Below are positions 8,559 through 16,486 of a stretch of 64,000 nt of DNA, piece after piece. The notes below the pieces were generated by a model, which was given only the letters and a program-made list of their open reading frames with translations, was not told the origin of the DNA and did no database searches. This DNA comes from Pedobacter sp. Leaf170 (GTDB taxonomy: Bacteria > Bacteroidota > Bacteroidia > Sphingobacteriales > Sphingobacteriaceae), in contig NZ_CAKLBP010000005.1 in NCBI RefSeq assembly GCF_920984665.1, positions 62,001 through 126,000 of the forward strand, in the 5' to 3' direction. The position numbers and the translations under genes are program-made. Each line of letters begins with the position of its first letter. The stretch's first letter is position 1.

Positions 8559-8632
8559 GTATTATACAAGTTTTAGTGATTCTTTTTATATAAAGATAGT
8601 GAAATCCATTCTCAGGGATTTTTGTCTATATG

Positions 8633-8998
8633 TCAGGTATTTAAGTCTACGCTTTTTGTAAAAATCTTATTTTTGTGATTTGTTCCCCAATCTTTTAAAG
8701 CATAAATAATTGGTGTTAAGGTATCGGCGTAAGGTTCTAGTTTATAACATATTTTTACAGGATAATCATCAATAACTATTCTTTTTATAAGTTGATGCTG
8801 CTCCAAATTTCTCAATTCTTTAGCTAAAACTTTTGGTGTTAAGCCTGCAATACTTTCTTGAATATCTGTGAATCTTTCATTGCCTACACCAACTGAAATA
8901 ATTATTGGCAATTTCCATTTTCCATTAATCACATCAAGCGCATCTCTAACAGGCTTTACTGTGTCTAAACAACTGCAATGATTTTTACTTTTCGCCAT
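8633..8998 (-). CDS. HxlR-family winged-helix regulator
   Basis: The protein has 121 residues. It shows VINGKWKLPIIISVGVGNERFTDIQESIAGLTPKVLAKELRNLEQHQLIKRIV, then LEPYADTLTPIIYALKDWG, the full HxlR domain. The N-terminus NHCSCLDTVKPVRDAL carries two cysteines near the usual sensing position. It is divergent from the flavin monooxygenase at 9093, with 94 bp between starts, and is the likely regulator of that gene and the oxidoreductase behind it. Confidence 0.88.
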   Translation of the reverse strand: MAKSKNHCSCLDTVKPVRDALDVINGKWKLPIIISVGVGNERFTDIQESIAGLTPKVLAKELRNLEQHQLIKRIVIDDYPVKICYKLEPYADTLTPIIYALKDWGTNHKNKIFTKSVDLNT

Positions 8999-9056
8999 AA
9001 TAAATATTTTCTACTTTCTTTTGGGAAAGCGCTATACAAAGGAAAGTATATATAAG

Positions 9057-9064
9057 TAAATTTG
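9057..9064 (+). promoter_or_regulatory. Candidate -7 element (TAAATTTG) for the monooxygenase
   Basis: TAAATTTG fits TANNTTTG and lies 28 bp before the ATG at 9093 in the divergent region shared with the HxlR gene. Confidence 0.45.
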
Positions 9065-9092
9065 CAAAGTAATTTATGATAAGTTAAGTTGG

Positions 9093-10424
9093 ATGAAAAT
9101 TGATAAACAAATGTTGATTGGTTTGCACCTTGGCAACGGTTATGGCTCTCAATCGGGAGCTTGGCGTTTTCCAGGTGTCGACCCTAAAAGTTACACTAGT
9201 TTCGATGCAAGGGTAAAACAGGCACAGGCAGCAGAACGAGGTAAGTTTCAGTTTCTATTTTTGCCCGATGGGCCTGGCGCTGTTATGGCAGATATTGATA
9301 CAGATGCACCTGCATTTAACCTCGATGTTATGCTTACACTTGCGGCTGTGGCCCGAGAAACAAAGTATATTGGCTTGGTTGCTACTGGTTCTACTACTTT
9401 TAATGAGCCCTTCAACTTAGCCAGACAATTTAAAGCTCTCGACGTGATGAGCCATGGTCGTGCAGGTTGGAATGCAATAACCTCTAGCGGAGAAGATGTT
9501 GCAGCTAATTACGGGAGAAAAATTCCTTCGAGTGCAGACCGATATGGACGAGCTCATGAAGTGGTACAGCTCATTCAGGCGCTTTGGGGAAGTTGGGGAA
9601 AAGATGCTTGGGTACACAATCAGCAAAGTGGCCAATTTGCAAAAAAAGATCAGATTGCACCTATTAATTTACAGGGTAAATTTGTGAGTTCAAGCGGCCC
9701 GCTTTATATTCCACCATCTGAACAGGGGCAACCTATTATTTTTCACGCCGGAGGAAGCCCAAATGCACATCGATTAGCAGGGCGTTTTGCCAATGTAGTT
9801 ATTGGTTCGGCATTTACAATTGAAGATGCAAAAGACCAGCGAAATACTTTTAAACGAGCTGCAGAAAGTTTTGGTCGTGACCCTGACGAAATTAAATACA
9901 TTCCAGGTTTGATGACCACTATCGCGAAAGACAGACGTGCTGCACTCGACCGCCGTATTCGGTTAAGTGGAGATTTTTTGTTACAAAGAATTGGTTATTT
10001 GCAACAAATGTTGGGTGTTCCACTTAATGCCTTAAGGTTTAACGAACCAATTTCAAAATCTTTGTTGGATATTGCCCGACCTTCATATTACGACCCACGG
10101 TCTGCTAACGCTTTAAAAATTGCCAGAGAAGGTTGGAGTATTCGTGATATTTTGGCGCATGGTGTTATCGATTATCATCCCGTAATTGTAGGCCCGGGAA
10201 TTGAAGCCGCAAACCATATGCAAGAGTGGTTTGAAACAGGTGCAGCCGATGGTTTTTGGATCTCGCCTGATGTTAATGCCGATGGAATTGGTGCTTTTGT
10301 GGACGAAGTTGTTCCCATTTTACAAGAACGTAAACTTTTTCACCAAGATTACGAAGGCAAAACTTTGCGAGAGCACCTTGGTGCACCCAATCAATACGGA
10401 TTGACCCACGAGTTTAAAATTTAA
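9093..10424 (+). CDS. NtaA/SnaA/DszA-family FMN-dependent monooxygenase
   Basis: The protein has 443 residues. The opening (GLHLGNGYGSQSGAWRFPG, later FDARVKQAQAAERGKFQFLFLPDG) and LDVMSHGRAGWNAITSSGEDVAANYG are characteristic of the luciferase-like NtaA/SnaA/DszA group. These enzymes use FMNH2 supplied by a partner reductase to oxidise nitrilotriacetate, dibenzothiophene, pristinamycin and related compounds. The substrate here is unknown. It is followed 19 bp later by an NADP-binding oxidoreductase gene, and the two probably form an operon. The divergent HxlR gene at 8633-8998 is the likely regulator. Confidence 0.9.
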   Translation: MKIDKQMLIGLHLGNGYGSQSGAWRFPGVDPKSYTSFDARVKQAQAAERGKFQFLFLPDGPGAVMADIDTDAPAFNLDVMLTLAAVARETKYIGLVATGSTTFNEPFNLARQFKALDVMSHGRAGWNAITSSGEDVAANYGRKIPSSADRYGRAHEVVQLIQALWGSWGKDAWVHNQQSGQFAKKDQIAPINLQGKFVSSSGPLYIPPSEQGQPIIFHAGGSPNAHRLAGRFANVVIGSAFTIEDAKDQRNTFKRAAESFGRDPDEIKYIPGLMTTIAKDRRAALDRRIRLSGDFLLQRIGYLQQMLGVPLNALRFNEPISKSLLDIARPSYYDPRSANALKIAREGWSIRDILAHGVIDYHPVIVGPGIEAANHMQEWFETGAADGFWISPDVNADGIGAFVDEVVPILQERKLFHQDYEGKTLREHLGAPNQYGLTHEFKI

Positions 10425-10443
10425 AATAATAAAAATATATAAT

Positions 10444-11124
10444 ATGAAAATAGGAATAATTGGAACCGGTAATATCGGAAGTGCATTAGCAGGATATTTA
10501 ATAAACTTAGGTCATGAAGTTACTATTGCAAATTCTAGAGGACCTGAAACACTTGTCGAAATTGCAGCAAAAACAGGTGCAACCCCAGTAACCGTTGAAC
10601 TAGCCGCAAGTGCAAAAGACCTTGTTATTATTGCCATACCACAAAAAGCATTGGTTAAATTACCTATTACTATTCTATGTATTTCAGAAGCTATTATTGT
10701 AGATGCAGGAAATTACTATCCATCTCGTGATGGTGAAATAGCAGATATAAAAAACGGATTGACAGATAGTGAATGGACAGCCAAAGTAATTGGTCATCCT
10801 GTAATTAAGGCTTTTAATAATATTGTTGCTCCAAGTTTGTCTTCAAAAGCTGTTGCTGCCGGCAGTCCAAATAGAATTGCATTGTCGGTTGCCGGAGATA
10901 AGGAAGAGCACAAACAAGTTGTTAAAAATTTAATTAATGAAATTGGTTTTGATGCAATTGATGGTGGATTGCTATCTGATTCGTGGAGGCAACAGCCCGG
11001 TGAACCTGCATATTGTCAGGATTTAAATAAGGAACAATTAAAAACGACATTACAAAAAGCAGATATTACAACACATTCCGAAAACCTTGCTAAAGCAGAT
11101 GAGATGGCACGTCCTTATTTTTAG
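10444..11124 (+). CDS. NADP(H)-binding oxidoreductase, F420-dependent NADP reductase-like
   Basis: The protein has 226 residues. The N-terminal Rossmann motif GIIGTGNIGSALAGYL is followed by a basic/serine NADP-selecting loop (IANSRGPETL). The middle VIGHPVIKAFNNIVAPSL and the later GGLLSDSWRQQPGEPAYCQDL match the small F420H2:NADP oxidoreductase-like family common in non-F420 bacteria. The true hydride partner is therefore unknown. It sits 19 bp behind the flavin monooxygenase gene and may help supply or recycle reductant, which is inference. Confidence 0.82.
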   Translation: MKIGIIGTGNIGSALAGYLINLGHEVTIANSRGPETLVEIAAKTGATPVTVELAASAKDLVIIAIPQKALVKLPITILCISEAIIVDAGNYYPSRDGEIADIKNGLTDSEWTAKVIGHPVIKAFNNIVAPSLSSKAVAAGSPNRIALSVAGDKEEHKQVVKNLINEIGFDAIDGGLLSDSWRQQPGEPAYCQDLNKEQLKTTLQKADITTHSENLAKADEMARPYF

Positions 11125-11143
11125 ATAATAGAGGTTTCAAATA

Positions 11144-11181
11144 TGTGAAAGCAGAAGTTTGAAAAATTGTCTGCCTTCACA
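11144..11181. terminator. Hairpin between convergent genes
   Basis: The 12-nt arms at 11144-11155 and 11170-11181 pair with one mismatch (TGTGAAAGCAGA with TCTGCCTTCACA). It lies between the oxidoreductase gene and the convergent NTF2-like gene. There is no clear T tract. Confidence 0.5.
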
Positions 11182-11187
11182 TTGCCA

Positions 11188-11502
11188 TTAAACAATTTTT
11201 AATGATTTAATCAAACCATTTTCAAATTCATAATGATAAGTTAATATAATCGGACTACCCGGAAATATTCCTGATACCTCGGATTTTAGCGTTTGTTGTG
11301 TTTCAGAATATTCAAGAGGTTTCATTGTTGCTTGATATTCTTTATTTGCTTTTGCTATCCAATTTTCTATTTCTTTCCGTCCGTTGTGCGTTTTACCTTC
11401 ATCAAAAACTACGGCTGTTTCTGTAAAACACTTTGCATACGCAACGCTATCAAAGCTATTCTGCGTTTTTACTAATTCTGTTAATACTTTTGGTAAATTC
11501 AT
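11188..11502 (-). CDS. SnoaL/NTF2-like protein
   Basis: The protein has 104 residues. The pattern LVKTQNSFDSVAYAKCFTETAVVFDEGKTHNGRKEIENWIAKANKEY is the usual start of SnoaL-like NTF2-fold proteins, ending in a beta-rich half (ILTYHYEFENGLIKSLKIV). The family includes isomerases, cyclases and uncharacterised stress proteins. It lies 20 bp after the SDR gene on the same strand and is probably co-transcribed with it. Confidence 0.8.
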   Translation of the reverse strand: MNLPKVLTELVKTQNSFDSVAYAKCFTETAVVFDEGKTHNGRKEIENWIAKANKEYQATMKPLEYSETQQTLKSEVSGIFPGSPIILTYHYEFENGLIKSLKIV

Positions 11503-11522
11503 ATCTGTTTAATTTTTGGTTA

Positions 11523-12317
11523 TTAAATTGTTGGCACCGTGCCGCCATCTATTACAAAATTTGTCCCAGTTAAATAATTAGCTCTTGGTGAAACCAAAAA
11601 ACCGACCAATTCTGCTACTTCTTCTGCTTCGGCAGGCCTGCCAAAAGGTATTCCGCCTAAAGCATCCATTACGCCTTGTTGTGCTTCTTCTATGCTGCTG
11701 TTTGCATTTCGTGCAATTTCACCCAACCAGGCTTTTGAGGCATTTGTATTAATCCATCCCGGCGAAACAGTTAGCACCCGAATACCTTTGGGGGTTACTT
11801 CGTTAGATAAACTTTTGCTATAATTTATTAAGGCTGCTTTTGAAGCAGCATAAGGAAGTGTAGAGTCGTATAACGGTAGTTTGCCTTGAATAGAGGCGAT
11901 GTGGATAATTACTCCACTTTTTTGTTCAATCATTTGTGGCAAAAATCCTCTATCCAATCTAATGGGTGCTAGTAAATTAGCTTGTAGCATTGATTCCCAA
12001 TCTTCATCGCTTAATGCAGCAAAGCCTCCGGCAGGAGTTACAGACGAACCCAGGTTATTAACCAAAATATCTAGCCTGTGGTAAGACGAAAGTATATCAC
12101 TAATTACTTTTTGTGCATCGGTAGTCTTGCTCAAATCTGCAGGAATGAAATGCATGTTTCCGTCGTGTTTTTCTGGTGGGTTTCGGGCAGTAATAATAAC
12201 CGTTGCGCCAGCTTGTAAAAGCCTCTCGGCAATTGCTCTACCTGCACCTTTTGTACCACCGGTTACCAAGGCAATTTTGCCCGACAACTCATTATTGAAA
12301 TTAAAATGTTGTTCCAT
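11523..12317 (-). CDS. Short-chain dehydrogenase/reductase (SDR)
   Basis: The protein has 264 residues of classical SDR type. The cofactor motif is ALVTGGTKGAGRAIAERL (TGxxxGxG), followed by NNLGSS, a catalytic serine in IHIASIQGK, the YAASKAAL motif (YxxxK) and PGWINT. The C-terminus (LVSPRANYLTGTNFVIDGGTVPTI) is intact. The substrate is unknown. It is divergent from an HxlR regulator at 12442, 124 bp away, and leads a two-gene unit with the SnoaL-like gene. Confidence 0.9.
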   Translation of the reverse strand: MEQHFNFNNELSGKIALVTGGTKGAGRAIAERLLQAGATVIITARNPPEKHDGNMHFIPADLSKTTDAQKVISDILSSYHRLDILVNNLGSSVTPAGGFAALSDEDWESMLQANLLAPIRLDRGFLPQMIEQKSGVIIHIASIQGKLPLYDSTLPYAASKAALINYSKSLSNEVTPKGIRVLTVSPGWINTNASKAWLGEIARNANSSIEEAQQGVMDALGGIPFGRPAEAEEVAELVGFLVSPRANYLTGTNFVIDGGTVPTI

Positions 12318-12406
12318 TGTATAATTGTTTAGGTCAAAATTCAGACTTATGTGTAGTTATTACAAGTACGGAATTACGATTCGGATAGGGATAAATTTTT
12401 CTCCTA

Positions 12407-12437
12407 TTGCACATTTTGGAACATTGATTTAATTTTG
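12407..12437 (+). promoter_or_regulatory. Promoter for the HxlR gene, nearly leaderless
   Basis: TTG (12407-12409), a 20-bp spacer and TAATTTTG (12430-12437) match the Bacteroidetes promoter. The element ends 4 bp before the ATG at 12442, so the transcript would start at or next to the start codon. Confidence 0.6.
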
Positions 12438-12441
12438 CCTT

Positions 12442-12807
12442 ATGTATGAAAGGAAAATTATACCGAACCTTAATTGTGGTTTAGATTTGATTGGTGAAGT
12501 GTTGTACGGAAAATGGAAAATCCGCTTATTATGGTTTATTAACCAAGGCCATCAACGTCCGAGTGAATTACAGCGGAAAATTCCAGATGCAACAAGGCGT
12601 GTATTGAATATTCAACTGAAAGAATTAGAAGACCATGAATTGATTACCAAGAAAATTTACCCGGTAGTACCGCCAAAGGTAGAATATAGTTTAACTGATT
12701 TTGGCAAAACACTGATTCCTGTAATTGCAGCAATAGGAGAGTGGGGAGATAAAAATGAGGCACATTTACGTACCGTTATACTAAAACGGTTGACAATCGA
12801 AAGTTAG
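12442..12807 (+). CDS. HxlR-family winged-helix regulator
   Basis: The protein has 121 residues: LNCGLDLIGEVLYGKWKIRLLWFINQGHQRPSELQRKIPDATRRVLNIQLKELEDHELITKKIYPVVPPKVEYSLTDFGKTL is a full HxlR domain. The cysteine in LNCGLD sits near the usual sensor position. It is divergent from the SDR gene and probably its regulator. The promoter lies so close to the ATG that little or no 5' leader is expected. Confidence 0.88.
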   Translation: MYERKIIPNLNCGLDLIGEVLYGKWKIRLLWFINQGHQRPSELQRKIPDATRRVLNIQLKELEDHELITKKIYPVVPPKVEYSLTDFGKTLIPVIAAIGEWGDKNEAHLRTVILKRLTIES

Positions 12808-12878
12808 TGGTGTGAGAGTTAGGTATTTCTTGTGGATGGTGATAATACCAAATAAAGGAGATATTCAAGTGAGTCTGT

Positions 12879-13346
12879 TTAATTATTGCTTTTGCTTAAT
12901 TGGTCAATAAATTTCAAAATCACTTTAGTTTGTTTGTCTTCCGATTTTGTAGAAGCAATTTTCCCCAAAATTTCCTTTTGATCTTCATCATGCAATTTTT
13001 CAAAGGCTTTTAGAACTCCTGCTTCTTTGAAGGTTTCCAAAATTTCTTTTTCTGTTACTTTTTCTTGGTTTGAAAGTAGATAAAGCGTAACAGTAACAAT
13101 GTCGCCACCTTTTTTATTGATTGCTTTTCGTATTTCGCCATTTATAGAAAGCATTTTGTCTTCGCCCTTTATTGGTGCAAGATTTCTTGCTTCAATTTTA
13201 TAATTATCAACGAAACCTGAAACTTTTATGTCGCCCCATTTTCCATCAATATTTTTTGAATTTCGAATACGCAAATGGTATGTCCAAGCACCTTTTCCGT
13301 GTTCGTAGATTAGTTCAAGCTTTTCGTCTTTTATAATGTAGTCCAT
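12879..13346 (-). CDS. DUF1905 / YdeI-like protein
   Basis: The protein has 155 residues. The N-terminal beta-rich part ends IEARNLAPIKGEDKMLSINGEIRKAINKKGGDIVTVTLYL, which is the DUF1905 signature (alpha-less barrel with GDxVxVxL). The helical C-terminus (FKEAGVLKAFEKLHDEDQKEILGKIAST) resembles the YdeI/OmpD-associated tail often joined to it. The function is unknown. Upstream is a long palindrome (13378-13503) and then two small unknown genes on the same strand, a cassette-like setting. Confidence 0.7.
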   Translation of the reverse strand: MDYIIKDEKLELIYEHGKGAWTYHLRIRNSKNIDGKWGDIKVSGFVDNYKIEARNLAPIKGEDKMLSINGEIRKAINKKGGDIVTVTLYLLSNQEKVTEKEILETFKEAGVLKAFEKLHDEDQKEILGKIASTKSEDKQTKVILKFIDQLSKSNN

Positions 13347-13377
13347 TTGTAATAGGGTTATCTTTTAGCCTTTCCGC

Positions 13378-13503
13378 TAACGTTTTGGGGCTTTGCGATG
13401 GTGGGGCAATCGAAGCACAAATCTTCAATTTTGTACTAAAGTTCAATCGAAGAAATACTGTTGAACTTTGCAGTTTCGCCCCACTATTGCAAAACCCTTG
13501 TTA
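13378..13503. repeat. Long nested imperfect palindrome, attC-like
   Basis: The outer arms 13378-13407 and 13478-13503 pair over TTTGC, AT and GTGGGGC blocks with G-T wobbles, and both ends carry TAAC/GTTA. An inner perfect 9-bp stem AAAGTTCAA (13438-13446) and TTGAACTTT (13461-13469) encloses a 14-nt loop. The sequence GTTATCTGT at 13500-13508 recurs inverted at 14066-14074, so the matching 9-mers bound the two small genes between. This layout resembles integron attC sites or another single-strand-folded recombination site, but the canonical attC core is not present. Confidence 0.6.
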
Positions 13504-13806
13504 TCTGTAGTGCTTTATTAGGTTTTCAATATTCGTTATTCTTAATTCATAATACATACAATCATATTTTGCTTCTTTAAGCCAATTTTTGAAGGATTGC
13601 AAACTGTCAAAAGAGATTATTTTATCAGTCTTTTTTACCTTTAATTCGCAATTTGTATTTTTGAAAAAATTAATTATTGGTAATAATTTGCTATTTGCAT
13701 AACCAACTGCAGAAGCACAGTTATATGACAAGGCATTTTCTATTTCTTCGATTTCATTAATTGTTAGAATTTTTTCAAAAACTTTTTCATCTCCATTCAT
13801 AAGCAA
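13501..13806 (-). CDS. Small protein of unknown function, second gene of a two-gene cassette
   Basis: The protein has 101 residues from the ATG at 13806; a second in-frame ATG at 13800 is equally possible. I recognise no family. It is a mixed alpha/beta composition with an acidic N-terminal half (LTINEIEEIENAL) and a basic middle (CELKVKKTDK). It overlaps the end of the upstream gene by 20 bp, so translational coupling is likely. Its stop codon abuts the 13378-13503 palindrome. The coding sequence is very AT-rich, which suggests transfer. Confidence 0.55.
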   Translation of the reverse strand: MLMNGDEKVFEKILTINEIEEIENALSYNCASAVGYANSKLLPIINFFKNTNCELKVKKTDKIISFDSLQSFKNWLKEAKYDCMYYELRITNIENLIKHYR

Positions 13807-14059
13807 TTGAATTTACTATTTGGTTCACGGCTTTTTGGTCAAAATTGGTATTTTTTTTTAAAAATTGTCTTGAGTTTTCAGCTCCTTTTTTTAAATCAGT
13901 AAAATTCCATAATTCATATTGTGAAGCCTCTTTATATACTTTTGAAAAAAACTCTTTCTCAATTTCTGTAATATTTGAATTGTCCATAATAGATTTGTAA
14001 AATGTCCACGGTTTTTCCCAATCAGAAAAATTGTTAATTATTTGCGTTAGGTTCTTCAT
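13787..14059 (-). CDS. Small protein of unknown function, first gene of a two-gene cassette
   Basis: The protein has 90 residues, probably all helical, rich in N, F and W (INNFSDWEKPWTFYKSIMDNSNITEIEKEFFSKVYKEASQYELWNF). No family is recognised. It overlaps the next gene and starts 7 bp after an ACAGATAAC copy (14066-14074) that matches, inverted, the 9-mer on the far side of the pair. The small size, pairing and lack of relatives would fit an orphan immunity or toxin-antitoxin pair, but nothing in the sequence proves that. Confidence 0.5.
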   Translation of the reverse strand: MKNLTQIINNFSDWEKPWTFYKSIMDNSNITEIEKEFFSKVYKEASQYELWNFTDLKKGAENSRQFLKKNTNFDQKAVNQIVNSIAYEWR

Positions 14060-14236
14060 AGCATTACAGATAACTTCTAAATTTACGCATTGCGTTTATC
14101 CGAATTTAATAACATTCGTAAATCTAAAATAGAAAATACTATTTATTCGTGAAATTTTCTCTACTCAAACCATCTTAAATCGTGTTTTCCTTCAAACCAG
14201 CTATTTCGGCTTTGCGAATGTTTAAAGCTTAGAAAA

Positions 14237-15019
14237 TTATAGCAGACCCATTGTTTCCGCTACTTTGCAGGCCTCGAAAGCATTGGTTACGTTTAGTTTG
14301 TTGAAAATATTTTGCCTGTGCCGGTTTATGGTATTAATGCTTAAAGAAAGTTTTTCGGCAATTTCCTTACTTCTATAACCGAGTTTAATCAGCTGTAAAA
14401 TTCCCCTTTCTCTTTCTGTAATAATATATTTAATCTTTTGCTCATCATGTTCAATTACCTTCCCGGTAAGTGTATTAATTATAACAGCCTGCGGAATGGT
14501 GAATTCCAAATGTTCATTAATCAGGTTATACAAACAAAGTGCGAGCCATACGCTGCCATCATCATTGCTGCCTAAGTAAACCAAACGATGTTGTAGCAAA
14601 ATGTATTTTCCCCCGGTATTTTTGATTCTCAATCGCGTAACAACCTGGTAATTTGTTCGTTCGTTAATATTGATTTCACTTAAAATTTTAAAAAACTGAA
14701 ACTCCATCTGATATTTTTTCAAGAGGTCTTCAGGGTGAACCCGGTTTAAAAGTTCATCCTCCCAAATAGATTTAATTTCAGATTCTTTATTCGTTAGGCC
14801 AATATTATCTGCAATGCCGCTATAATATAGGTAACTGTTTCTTGCCTTTAAATCGCTGAGTACGCTAATGCAGTTTTCGAGCTTGCAATACATTTGCGCA
14901 ATAGATTTCGCCGAGCTTAATTGCGCATCCGTAGTTAAATCATTCTGAAAAGTCTGCGAAAAAAGTTTGATATCAAGGTGCGCTCTCATCTTAGGTTTGT
15001 TGTGGTTATTTTTTACCAT
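14237..15019 (-). CDS. LuxR-type (GerE) transcriptional regulator with PAS-like sensor
   Basis: The protein has 260 residues. The C-terminal 65 residues are a LuxR helix-turn-helix (ITERERGILQLIKLGYRSKEIAEKLSLSINTINRHRQNIFNKL). The N-terminal 190 residues resemble the PAS-like sensor half of Bacteroidota LuxR proteins (SYLYYSGIADNIG, LNRVHPEDL, LRIKNTGGKYILLQHRLVYLG). It is divergent from the DUF1349 gene at 15105, 85 bp away, and may regulate it. The signal is unknown. Confidence 0.82.
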   Translation of the reverse strand: MVKNNHNKPKMRAHLDIKLFSQTFQNDLTTDAQLSSAKSIAQMYCKLENCISVLSDLKARNSYLYYSGIADNIGLTNKESEIKSIWEDELLNRVHPEDLLKKYQMEFQFFKILSEININERTNYQVVTRLRIKNTGGKYILLQHRLVYLGSNDDGSVWLALCLYNLINEHLEFTIPQAVIINTLTGKVIEHDEQKIKYIITERERGILQLIKLGYRSKEIAEKLSLSINTINRHRQNIFNKLNVTNAFEACKVAETMGLL

Positions 15020-15104
15020 TGAATATTTTTTCGATGATGAATAACTTTGCGAACATACTAAAGTAGACTGTTGGTTTTAGTAATTCCAGCATCAAATATC
15101 AGAT

Positions 15105-15752
15105 ATGAAAAAAATATTTTTAGCATTGGGTTTAGTTTTTGGCTTATCAGAACTTAAAGCGCAAACGCTTGAAAAAATGCAATGGTTTAATGAACCTGCA
15201 AAATGGCAAATAAAAGATAACAGCCTGATTATGCAGGTAACTCCACAAAGTGATTACTGGCGTATTGCTCACTACGGTTTCACTGTAGATGATGCGCCAT
15301 TTTATTTTGCAAACTATGGTGGCGAGTTTGAAGCCAAAGTAAAGTTAACAGGTGCTTACAAAGCCCGTTTCGACCAGATGGGTTTAATGATAAGAACCGA
15401 CCATAAAAACTACATTAAAACAGGTGTAGAATTTGTTGACAGAAAGTTTAATGTAAGTACTGTGGTTACGCATGAAAAAAGCGATTGGAGTGTACTAACG
15501 CTCGATAAAGTGCCGGCATTTATTTGGATAAAAGTTGTACGCAGATTAGATGCGGTAGAAATTTTTTATTCGCTTGATGATAAAAATTACATCCTTACAC
15601 GTAATGCGCCTTTGCAAGATAATGCACCTGTGCAAGTGGGTTTAATGGCTGCAAGTCCGGATGGTGCAGGCTTTGAAGCTAAATTTGAAAATTTTTCGGT
15701 TAAACATTTACCAGATCAACGCAGATTGGAATGGCTAAAAAATCATCAATAA
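15105..15752 (+). CDS. Secreted DUF1349 (concanavalin-like) protein
   Basis: The protein has 215 residues with a signal peptide (MKKIFLALGLVFGLSELKAQ). The mature part is a beta-sandwich DUF1349 domain: MQWFNEPAKWQ, FDQMGLMIRTDHKNYIKTGVEF, VQVGLMAASPDGAGFEAKFENF. Proteins of this family are sometimes named after yeast Ree1, but bacterial members mostly look like carbohydrate-binding or lectin-like periplasmic proteins. The role here is unknown. It is divergent from the LuxR-type regulator. Confidence 0.82.
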   Translation: MKKIFLALGLVFGLSELKAQTLEKMQWFNEPAKWQIKDNSLIMQVTPQSDYWRIAHYGFTVDDAPFYFANYGGEFEAKVKLTGAYKARFDQMGLMIRTDHKNYIKTGVEFVDRKFNVSTVVTHEKSDWSVLTLDKVPAFIWIKVVRRLDAVEIFYSLDDKNYILTRNAPLQDNAPVQVGLMAASPDGAGFEAKFENFSVKHLPDQRRLEWLKNHQ

Positions 15753-15782
15753 AGCCTTATATTATTAGTTCTGTTGGTATGT

Positions 15783-16367
15783 TTACGGTTGATAATGAAT
15801 AGCTGCGGGTGCGGTAAATTTTGAAACGCCAATAGTTAAATAGCTCAAATATTCTAACGAAAGTATTAAAGCGCCAGATAAATATGGCTCGTAATTTTTA
15901 GGTTTTACAATGTTTAATATGTTTCGTTTACTAAAAAAGTGTTCGTCGCAAAATAAGTTAAACAGGTGAAACCGTTTTTCTAAATCTTTACCCGCTAAAA
16001 TAAAGGCAGCAGTTTCTCCAGTTGGTATAAAACCATCGTAATTCTTATCCTTTAAGCCACCAAACTCAGTATAGTTTTTGTCGTATAAAGAGTTTTTACT
16101 TAAAAATACATCAAAAATTTCTGGCCTGATGTGTGGTGCCAAAGCTAAGAGTAAAACAATTCTTTCCTGTACGCTAACATTATCCCTTTTAAGCACTTCA
16201 GCGTAGAAAGATTCTCCATCACTAATATCGGGCGGTTCAATATCGTAGATGCTTTCTATATTATGGTCTAAATCGAAAAAGGTTTTTATACTGATGTCTA
16301 TAACTTGCTGAAGCCAGTTCAGTTCTTTTTCTAATGCCTCTGCATTTTTTTTGACCATTAATTTCAT
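15783..16367 (-). CDS. N-terminal domain of an injection-system-type AAA ATPase, standing alone
   Basis: The protein has 194 residues. RIVLLLALAPHIRPEIFDVFLSKN, YTEFGGLKD, GFIPTGETAAFILAGKDLEKRF and SGALILSLEYLSYLTIG match the N-terminal domain of the large AAA ATPases associated with Bacteroidota contractile injection systems (Afp15/Pvc15 type), as I know the family. The Walker A, Walker B and AAA core that should follow are absent, and the DNA after the stop leaves only 30 bp before the next gene. It is either a 3'-truncated remnant or a free-standing N-domain. No other injection-system gene is in the window. Confidence 0.65.
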   Translation of the reverse strand: MKLMVKKNAEALEKELNWLQQVIDISIKTFFDLDHNIESIYDIEPPDISDGESFYAEVLKRDNVSVQERIVLLLALAPHIRPEIFDVFLSKNSLYDKNYTEFGGLKDKNYDGFIPTGETAAFILAGKDLEKRFHLFNLFCDEHFFSKRNILNIVKPKNYEPYLSGALILSLEYLSYLTIGVSKFTAPAAIHYQP

Positions 16368-16486
16368 CGTACAAAAAATTATTGAAACGTTAAGATAACG
16401 TTTTTTTTATTACAATGAATATTATTTTTATAGTTAAATAGTTGGTTTATTGTTTGTTATTTGGCGCTGTGGAAAGACCTTAAATC

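Noticed and set aside
11293..12324. Plus-strand ORFs at 11293-11475, 11899-12084 and 12127-12324
   Set aside because: They lie inside the SnoaL-like and SDR genes on the other strand and have no independent coding signs.
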